DNA of 64,000 nucleotides from Sternotherus odoratus. Taxonomy: Eukaryota; Chordata; Testudines; Kinosternidae. The stretch spans positions 43,924,133 to 43,988,132 of the forward strand of contig JAVMKO010000005.1 in NCBI GenBank assembly GCA_032164245.1, written 5' to 3'. Of this stretch, positions 56,490 through 64,000 are shown piece by piece. Numbering within the stretch: the stretch's first letter is position 1; each line of letters opens with the position of its first letter. Both the position numbers and the translations under genes were made by a program. The notes under the pieces are model-generated. The model ran no database searches and was not told the origin of the DNA. It worked only from the letters and a program-made list of their open reading frames with translations.

Positions 56490-57409
56490 TTATGCTGCCC
56501 TCCCTCACAACATCTTTACCCACGGACCCCTGGGAGAAGGTGAACTGCAAACCTGGTTCGCCGCCTACTGGGTGCAGGAGGTCAGCGGAAACCAGTCCCT
56601 GTCAGCGCTGAGTCCAGAAGATTGTCTTGTTTGCTCCACTCAGTTCTCACCTAAATACTCATTACCCTTTCAATTTGTACCAATAGTTTATAATTTTTCT
56701 TCATTTAATACTTCTAGTGTGAATTGTTCTATGTGCAGTTTTTCTTATGCTAATACCTCCCTAACTGAACCCATTTTTAATTTTACCGATCCCCCTCTCA
56801 TTAATTGTTCTTATCGTCTTAATTATAATTTTTTGGAAACTTCTATACCTCCTCTGTTGTTAGCTTTAACCCTGTTAGTTATATGATGTTACGTGATAAA
56901 GTGCTGTTTCAATCCCTTGCTATTGAAATGCTTGTTAATACTACGGCCAAGGGCCTCTCCTTAATTAATCAGCAGTTACATTCCCTTGTTCAGTATAGTA
57001 TTCAAAATAGATTAATGATTCAATATTTGTTACTATTTTCTTCATTTTTGTACTAAATTTGCTGAAGTATATTCTGAATTTGCTGATAAATGCTGTGTTT
57101 CTTTGCCTTCTATTTCTCCTAATTTGTCCTCAATTGTTAAATACCTGCAAACGTTAAGCTCTGATGTCAGAGAGTCACGAGAGTCCTTTCAGTTTTGATC
57201 ATGGCTTAATTGGCTTGGCCTTGCGGCCTACAAATCTTATTTCCAATCCCTGTTTTGTGTCTCTTCTAGTTGGGCTCACGCTTCTCTGTCTCGGATGTGC
57301 CTTCATTAAAGCCTGCATTCACAAGTTTGTTGCCTCGGCCTACATCGCTTCCACCCCCGAAGCGCATCCCCTCGTAGGTGGAAATGAGGAGTCGGACTCG
57401 GAAGTTTAG
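56490..57409 (+). pseudogene. Endogenous retrovirus env remnant
   Basis: The surface-like part (56572-56886) has cysteines and at least six N-x-S/T glycosylation sites. The transmembrane-like part follows in other frames: a heptad-type helix near 56950-57010, a Cys-Cys motif near 57090, and a hydrophobic membrane span with a short cytoplasmic tail at 57164-57409. Frame shifts near 56886, 57050 and 57180 break it. It is immediately upstream of a polypurine tract and 3' LTR, as env should be. The genus is not certain; the Cys-Cys arrangement suggests a gamma- or epsilon-like lineage. Confidence 0.68.
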
Positions 57410-57447
57410 GTATTCGGCCAAACTATTTCGGCCAGGGCACGGGGGCA

Positions 57448-58182
57448 TGTTCAGATGAGTTTCTGTCTGCATCCTGTAACACTTGCCCATACCGGTATTG
57501 CCCTGGCCTCTTCTTTTGTCATTCAGTTTCGCATGCATTCTATAACAATGTGCATTTCCTCACCTTTGGGGGTGAAGCCAGACTTTGAGGCACCTTCTCC
57601 CCTACTTGGTGTAAACTTTGCTTGTGCCAATCAGAAGTGAACACAAACAGGTTTTGGGCCCCGTCCCCTATGACACTTTTGTGATGTCATAGTTGGTACT
57701 TATGTTTCTGCCTGCCATGTGCAGACAGAGAGAGGAAAACGAATCCCGTGTATCCGTGTATCCCAAGTAACCGAGCCTGATCAACTCGAAACCTCTCTCT
57801 CAGCTCACGTGTTTTCAAATAGAGCTTATACGTTTACCGGTCGTGTTATGCATTGGTTTGTATTTGTAAGTATCAGTTATTACTAAATGCTGCATCTTTG
57901 TTTGTAAATATTGTTAGCAGGTATTTTAGTCATTGTGTGTTTTAAGTTTCATTAAGTCTATTAGCTAATCAAAAACTGCTCCCTCACCCCTTGTAATTAT
58001 CCCCAGTAAAACTTTAAATTGATTAATTTTAGTTGTGTGTCTGTGTGTGTATCTGCAGCTCACGTCCTGACCCACACTCCCCTTGCATCTCTTACCTATA
58101 TAGTCTGTTGCCACGTGCGGCCTGGTAAATAACAGGCCTGCAATTTTTTTTCCTCGCCCCTGCGAGTCCGTGGCAATCCACA
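57448..58182 (+). repeat. Endogenous retrovirus 3' LTR
   Basis: Starts TGTTCAGATGAG after a purine tract (gggcacgggggca) and ends gcaatccaca. Downstream bases join CR1 sequence (ctctgtcactaga). A matching 5' LTR was not seen, so the provirus is partial. Confidence 0.6.
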
Positions 58183-58776
58183 CCTCTGTCACTAGATTGC
58201 CTCCCTCATTCAGTGAAGGGCCCACACTTTCCTTGACTTTCTTCTTGTTGCTAACATACCCGAAGAAACCCTTCTTGTTACAAGCCAAGCTGGTTGCCTG
58301 CCATATTTACTATTCTTTCTACACATCGGAATGGTTTGTTCCTGCAACCTCAATAAGGATTCTTTAAAATACAGCCAGCTCTCCTGGACTCCTTTCCCCT
58401 TCATGTTATTCTCCCAGAGGATCCTACCCATCAGTTCCCTGAGGGAGTCAAAGTCTGCTTTTCTGAAGTCCAGGGTCCATATTCTGCTGCTCTCCTTTCT
58501 TCCCTGTGTCAGGATTCTGAACTTGACCGTCTCATGGTCACTTCCTCCCAGGTTCCCATCCACTTTTGCTTCCCCTACTAATTCTTCCTGGTTTGTGAGC
58601 AGCAGGTCAAGAAGAGCTCTGTCCTTAGTTGGTTCCTCCAGCAGGAAATTGTCCCCTATACTTTCCAAAAACTTCCTGGATTGTCTGTGCCCCGCTGTAT
58701 TGCTCTCCCAGCAGATATCAGGGTGATTGAAGTCTCCCCTGAGAACCACGGCTTGTGATCTAGTAACTTCTCTTAG

Positions 58777-59803
58777 TAACAAAGAGTCCTGTGCACCTTA
58801 AAGACTAATTAAAGTATTGAAGCATAAGCTTTCGTGGGCTAATACCCACTTCGTCGGATGCAAGCAGTGGACGAAGTGCACCCGACGAAGTGGGTATTAG
58901 CCCACGAAAGCTTATGCTTCAATACTTTAGTTAGTCTTTAAGGTGTGTAAGAGTGGGGTACCCCAGCCTCTGTGCTCTTGAGTACAAAGACTGGGACTCT
59001 TTTCTAGCCAAACCACTTAGCTGCTTCCCAGCCAAATTAAGTCCCTACGCCCCAGGAAACCCCCCCCCCCTTTACCAGTGGGGTTCTTGGGGAACCACGG
59101 CGGCCACCACTCCCCAAAAGCCTAACTCTGTCCCCCTCCCTGAAAGCCAGAGTCAGACACCTGGAGGCTATTTCCCCTCCCCCTTCACCCTTCTCGGCTG
59201 AAGGCAGAGACAGGCTCCACTCCCCAGCTCCTACCCTCCTAAAAGCTCCTAAAGAAATATCTATACGAATAAGTAATTCTTACTTTCAGGGAGTTATTGG
59301 ATTTGGTCATGGCACAATTTTAAATAAGCAGTGAGATCCCATGGAACAAGCAGCTACAGTACAGTTGCAAGTACATTATATACTGGGGAACTGCAGGACT
59401 CTGATGATCCGTTTAATGAAAAAAGAGCATAGAACATAGGCACAGTACAGCTTACAATTTAGAATTTTCTAACTTCTCATCTGAAATGGATAGAGACACC
59501 CCAGATAGGCACAGACTTGATGCAAAATCAGAATACTACTTACATGTAGCGAAGTAGGAATATAAGAAGGAAAGTTGAGCCATCTCCACAGCTAGAGATG
59601 CTCTCGGACCCTGGCCCCTGCTGCATGGCAAGCCAGAACTAAACTAAAAACTCTAAAACCCCTCCCTCCCTCATGGCAGGGAGCTCTTGCGTCACTTGTT
59701 CTCAGATAACATCTCTCCAGCACTTTACACTTATGACAAGGTGCCACAGGACTCTTTGTTACTTCTGCTATTCCAGACTAACACGGCTACCTCTCTTTCT
59801 CTT
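58777..59803. mobile_element. Penelope-like insertion, head-to-head tails, with solo LTR inside
   Basis: Flanked by an exact 12-bp duplication AACTTCTCTTAG (58765-58776 and 59804-59815). The left half is a minus-oriented tail (58777 to about 58866) with a hammerhead-like core, then a plus-oriented tail (about 58870-58945). After the solo LTR, the second tail resumes with aggtgccacaggactctttg and ends ctctctttctctt. Such inverted structures are typical of truncated Penelope insertions. Confidence 0.8.
58946..59738 (-). mobile_element. Solo LTR, family F
   Basis: From TGTAAGAGTGG to CTTATGACA with exact AGGTG duplications (58941-58945 and 59739-59743) inside the Penelope tail. 793 bp. Its end matches the start of an LTR-like stretch at 63523. 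Orientation is judged from that match. Confidence 0.85.
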
Positions 59804-60109
59804 AACTTCTCTTAGTTGCTGGAAAAAAGCCTCATCCATCTCATCCCCCTGGTCTGGTGGACTATAGCAGATTCCCACCACAACATCAGCCTTGTTGCTC
59901 ACACTTCTAAACTTAATCCAGACTCTCGGGTATTTCTACAGTTTCATACCAGAGCTCTGAGCAGTCATACCATTCTCTTACATCAATGTAACTCCCCCCT
60001 GTCCTTTCTGAACATCCGTGACAGTACTCCAGTCATGTGAGTTATCCCACCACGTCTCTGTTATTCCAGTATATTCTGTATACTTCAGGTACATTATTCT
60101 CCCAGGCAG

Positions 60110-60331
60110 CCAGGTCCTTCTCTTTCTACTGCTAGAGAGAGAGCGAGAGACTCCTTGGCTCCTGGCCCCCAGCCCTCTTATAAGGGCCAGCTGGGCCCTA
60201 ATTGAGCTGGCCACAGCTGTGGTCAGCCACACCCTCAGCTGCTTTCCCTCTTCTTTTAATCCCTGCCACAGCTCTCTCCTGGGTTGCATTTATCCCCCGT
60301 TCTGCAGGAGTGGGGCAACTGCCCCACTACA
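60110..60331 (-). repeat. LTR family B-like fragment
   Basis: Right end ggggcaactgccccactaca and the cttataagggccagctggg stretch match the ends of family B copies (10393-11121). Left edge joins CR1 endonuclease sequence. Confidence 0.6.
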
Positions 60332-61600
60332 ACCCCCCTCTGGGCTTCCATGGGTATAGTGAGGAGTGGCTGAGCATGTACACCATAGAGCTACCATGCA
60401 CAGGAATAAGAGGCCTACGTGTCTCGTGGCGGGATCAGGATTTGGCCCATGCAGGCTGAATTAATGTGGTGTTGTCTGACTCCTGTATACAGCTTATGTT
60501 TATTGGAACGGTGGAATGAAACAGCCAATGAATTTTTTTTTATTATTTTATTTTTTAGGGATTTGAGTTCAGAGGGGCCTTTTCATGTTTTCTGTCCATC
60601 CCCAGGATGTAGTGGGTGGGAGATTCTTAGCTCTGGGATATGAGGACTTTGTGCAAAGATAGAGTTTGGGGGTCCAGTGGTTTTTAAATGAGGTGGCAAT
60701 CAGGTAATAGGATTAAAGTCTCACCCTCCTGCCCAGATTCCCTCTTTGATCTTGATTTCTATACAGGGCTTTTGAGCTTGGAATAGCACAGCTGCTGTGG
60801 GCAGGGTATGGCAGTTACTTGGGGCAGGGATCCCTCACAGTGGCTTAAGGAAGGCCCCTACCCAGCCCAAGCTGAATGAAGCTTTGTGGTATCTGGCCAC
60901 AACCAGGAACTGCTAGAGGAAGGGGAGTGGGAAGAGAGTTGGGCTGGGTTCCACCCCCCACTGCTCCATCACCTAACAGCTTGCTGCAGCTGTACATTTC
61001 CCCTTTTCCTATGTCAGGGCACTAGGTAGGGCCAGAACTACAAGGAAAAAAATGAAAGGGGGGGGGGGGGGGAAAGAGGAAAAGAGATCTCTCCAGTAAC
61101 TCCTGGATGTAGCATCCCTCCCTCTGGGGACATCACACGAAGCAGAAGCAGTGGAGAGAAAAAGAGATAGGCCGAGCTTCTTACCAGGGCCAAACAGTCA
61201 ACCACCTATTTGGGATAACACCCTCCTCCTTCTACTGGCTAATGAGTTATCTGTGCTGGAAATTCAGGATTCAAATCTTGCTGATGCATGGTTGGGGAGG
61301 AGTCTTATAACATTACATTACAGACTCCATTGTCTACTCAGGTTCTCCAGAATCTGGTGTGATGCACACCCATCAGGAGCCTTACTCAGCCATTACTGCA
61401 GCATCTTGCCAATCTGGTGATGACCCCCATGTCACTGATGTTCGTGTAGTGTTTCCCTCAAGAGGTGAGTGTGCCTTTGCCCAGGCATCTAGTATGGAGT
61501 ATATTCTGTAACAGACAGATCATTAATAACTCCTGGTCTCTTACCATTCATAAATTCCCTTCTGATGGGTTGCCTTCCTCCAGGATGCCACCTTATGTAT
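60332..61600. other. No gene seen
   Basis: No ORF with a domain. There is a poly-G run near 61058-61073. Confidence 0.4.
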
Positions 61601-62683
61601 TGGGGTACCACTGCGTCCACCTGACCAACCAGCCTTGGTTCCTTTAACACTGTACTGTTATGCAGCCTGTCAAGCCCCAGGCTTCAGGCTGCACTTTACC
61701 AGTACACATAGAGATAGGGACACACTCAGCTGCAGAAACACAGACACTAGCTCTGCCTGGGAAGGGCTAAGGAACTGTCCAGTTACTCAAGGGCACACCC
61801 TCCTTTGGAGTGCAAACCCAAAGTTATACTGTCTTGCGCTGGACAGAGAACTGTACTGTGTAAGGTCATAAAATTCACACTCTCCCTCAATGTGTAGAGA
61901 GATATGCACAGCTTTTTGTCCCTGACCGTAGTTACAAGTAGCACAAACTGGTTTTAGAGAAAACAAAACACAAGTTTATTAACTACAAAAGATAGATATG
62001 TGATTATAAGTGATAGCAAACAGACCAAAGCAGATTACCTTAGTAAATAAACAAAAAATGCAAACTGAGTTTAACACACTCGATAGACTATCAATTAGCA
62101 GATTCTCACCCTGATTGATAAACATTCATTGGCAGATTCTTAAGGCACAAGTTGCCTTGGCTTTCTCAGGGTTTCATACACAGGCTAAAAATCCTAGCCT
62201 GGGTCCATCACTTCCCACAATTCAGTCCTTACCCCTCAGGTGTTTCCAGGTGTTGTTGCAAGGAGATTGAGGTTCCCCCATGATATCATTGTCCTCCTTT
62301 TATATCTTCTTCCCACTTGCTAGAAAGCTCTTTTGCTGTGACCTGGGTCAAATATTTTCCATTGTGTAGTCCTATCTCTGAGAGGTTTCTATTGTACACA
62401 GTTCCTGGGGTAATCCTTGTGCTTGAGTGCATTTCCTCAATAAGACATTCACATTGTTTGGCCTTTTTACTGTTGTACCTGAAAGGCTGTTTTTGGGTGC
62501 TTTCAACCTCGTAACATATTTCAGTAACACATACGTAGCTAAACTTCATAACCTCACATACGACAACACATACAATCCAATGATATATTGCTGTCTAGCA
62601 GATCTAGAATTTTAGAAGGATACATCACAAAACATATCCTAATTACATGACAGTGGTGAATATTGGGATGTCAGGGTGTCACA
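61600..62683 (-). repeat. Probable LTR, family G
   Basis: Minus orientation, with right edge gggatgtcagggtgtcaca (an LTR-like TGTGACACC start when reversed) and a tttattaactacaaaagata stretch also seen in family C. The left edge and target duplication are unresolved. Confidence 0.5.
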
Positions 62684-62984
62684 GCCCTTACTCCTTGGTG
62701 CTCAGTAACTCATCAGCTGGTGGCAGACTTACCCCCTGGGACAACTGCCATCAGCAGTAGACAGAAGGGCCATGCTCAGTGGCAGAAGCACTCTGCACAG
62801 GAATCTGTCTGGGAGTGGCACTGAGCTCAGCTAGTATAGCCTCCAATTTGGGGAATGAAGAATCTGGCCAACTGGTGCATGTGCTGATTCTCCCTGGGAG
62901 CCCATGACAGCAACGCCATGGTAAGCCTCTCTACAGGACATATCCTGCTGCAGAACAAAGTAACAGAAATTGCCAGAGGGTCAT

Positions 62985-63522
62985 AGAATCATAAAATATC
63001 AGAGTTGGACGGGATCTCAGGAGGTCATCTAGTCTAACCCCCTGCTTAAAGCAGGACTAACCCCAACTAAATCATCCCTGCCAGGCCTTTGTCAAGCCCG
63101 ACCTTAAAAATCTCTAGGGAAAGATTCTACCACCTCCCTAGGTAATCCATTCCAGTGCTCCACCCCACTCCTAGTGAAAAAGTTTTTCCTAATATCCAAC
63201 CTAAACCTTCCCCACTGCAACTTGAGACCATTACTCCTTGTTCTGTCATCTGGTACCATTGAGAACAGTCCAGATCTATCCTCTTTGGAACCCCCTTTCA
63301 GGTAGTTGAAAGCAGCTATCAAATCTCCCCTCTTATCTTCTGTAAACTAAGCAATCCCAGTTCTCTCAGCTTCTCCTCATAAGTCATATGCTCCAGGTCC
63401 CCCAATCATTTTTGTTGCCCTCCTCTGGACTCCCTTCCAATTTTTCCACATCCTTCTTGTAGTGCGGGCCCCAAAACTGGACACAGTACTCCAGATGAGG
63501 CTTCACCAATGTCAAATAGAGA
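62985..63522 (-). repeat. CR1 LINE 3' end
   Basis: Minus strand: ends with a tagaatcataaaatatcaga-like tail (complement of the CR1 terminus). The frame 63322-63104 has [20 protein letters not shown] and LPREVVESF, the C-terminal ORF2 segment. Interrupted at 63523 by LTR-like sequence. Confidence 0.82.
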
Positions 63523-63850
63523 TGTCATAAGTGTAAAAGGCTGGAGAGTAATACTCTGCCTGTAGAGGGTTAATGTCATCTGAGACAAGTGACGTAAAAT
63601 CTTCCCCTTCCCTTCCCTCTTCCCCCTTGTCTTGGGGTGAATACTGAGAGGTGGCAGCGTGGTCCCCATTTCCCTACTGGTAGAGTGTGGGATTTGGGGG
63701 TGAAAAGACTTAACTTAGGCTGGGGAAACAGTTTGTAGTTATTTGGTCTGGCATAGAAGAGACCCCTCACTAGAACCACAGTATTGGAGTGAGGGGAGGT
63801 TCTGCTCTTCACAACATCAGTGTTTGAGTATTTTTTCAATTTTTAATTGA
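63523..63850 (+). repeat. LTR family F-like fragment
   Basis: Starts TGTCATAAGTGTAAAAGGCT, related to the reversed end of 58946-59738. The right edge is not clear. Confidence 0.5.
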
Positions 63851-63878
63851 CATTTTCAGAGGTGCTCAAAATTATGGG

Positions 63879-64000
63879 TGTGACGGTGTACCCCATAAGG
63901 CTTTATGGGGGGGGGGCTGTGAATATATGTATGAGGTTTCGGGAATATGGTTTTGCTAAAAAGTTATATCTCTATGAAGGTAATGATCCACTACATCTGT
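63879..64000 (+). mobile_element. LTR family A, copy 4 (cut by window edge)
   Basis: TGTGACGGTGTACCCCATAA and the following G-tract and tatctctatgaaggtaatga match 3434-3560. It continues beyond the window. Confidence 0.75.

Larger units (their letters stand above)
58184..60100 (-). pseudogene. CR1 LINE ORF2, endonuclease part, with nested insertions
   Basis: Minus frames contain GITETWWDNSHDW (near 60060), VVLRGDFNHPDICWE and NLGGSDHETVKFRI (58782-58210), the catalytic GDFN and SDH motifs of the apurinic-type endonuclease, then the linker VSNKKKVKESVGPSLNEGG. It is split by a Penelope-derived insertion (58777-59803) that left a 12-bp duplication. Its RT half is absent. It would nick target DNA for LINE insertion. 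Confidence 0.8.

Noticed and set aside
57164..57409. Independent small membrane protein gene
   Set aside because: Better explained as the transmembrane end of the env remnant next to its 3' LTR.
1..64000. CRISPR array or bacterial operon
   Set aside because: No regularly spaced identical repeats with unique spacers; the content is eukaryotic mobile DNA throughout.

Overview
This is a stretch of vertebrate genome made almost entirely of transposable elements. I found no convincing host exon, tRNA, rRNA or CRISPR. A turtle, probably a cryptodire, fits best. tRNA-derived SINEs with a CR1-type 3' tail (four copies, ending in ATTCTATGAT-like repeats) resemble the known turtle Cry/Pol III SINE group. 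They sit among many CR1 LINE fragments, retroviral-type solo LTRs, hAT, Tc/mariner and PIF/Harbinger elements, a DIRS element and Penelope-like elements. The species call is an inference from repeat content only.

Layout. 1-4.5 kb: a SINE cut by a solo LTR that was itself cut by a TA-flanked MITE, then CR1 tails and a second LTR of the same family. 4.85-10.2 kb: a nearly complete, decayed PIF/Harbinger element with a plus-strand Myb/SANT gene and a minus-strand DDE transposase, invaded by a solo LTR and a CR1 tail. 10.4-14 kb: more solo LTRs and a hAT element holding a CR1 3' end. 15.1-20.4 kb: a CR1 ORF2 split by a solo LTR, a Ty3/gypsy integrase remnant, Tigger-type DNA elements, a CR1 3' end and an LTR-like stretch. 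21.4-28.1 kb: a GC-rich hAT element, then a DIRS retrotransposon on the minus strand with inverted terminal repeats, an internal complementary region, a gag-like ORF, RT/RNase H/methyltransferase-like domains and a tyrosine recombinase in an overlapping frame.

28.8-34 kb: SINEs, an RTE-like LINE 3' end, a second GC-rich hAT element, a Penelope tail with a hammerhead-ribozyme-like core and a large imperfect palindrome. 34.2-43.2 kb: a degraded minus-strand LTR element (LTRs, gag coiled coil, zinc knuckle, protease remnant) hosting nested MITE, hAT, CR1 and LTR insertions. 44.45-49.75 kb: the showpiece, a very young Gmr1-type Ty3/gypsy element with two 393-bp LTRs that read as identical, a 4-bp target duplication, a SCAN-like gag, and integrase placed before reverse transcriptase. 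51.6-64 kb: further LTRs, CR1 fragments, Penelope endonuclease and tails, an endogenous-retrovirus env remnant with its 3' LTR, and a nested LTR-in-Penelope-in-CR1 series.

The genes do not form a host pathway. They work element by element: gag and pol in Gmr1; ORF1, RT and recombinase in DIRS; transposase plus SANT protein in Harbinger. Short elements (MITEs, SINEs, hAT derivatives) presumably borrowed enzymes from relatives elsewhere. Target duplications and nesting allow relative dating: Gmr1 is probably the youngest large insertion, and the old CR1 tails and the Harbinger element are among the oldest.
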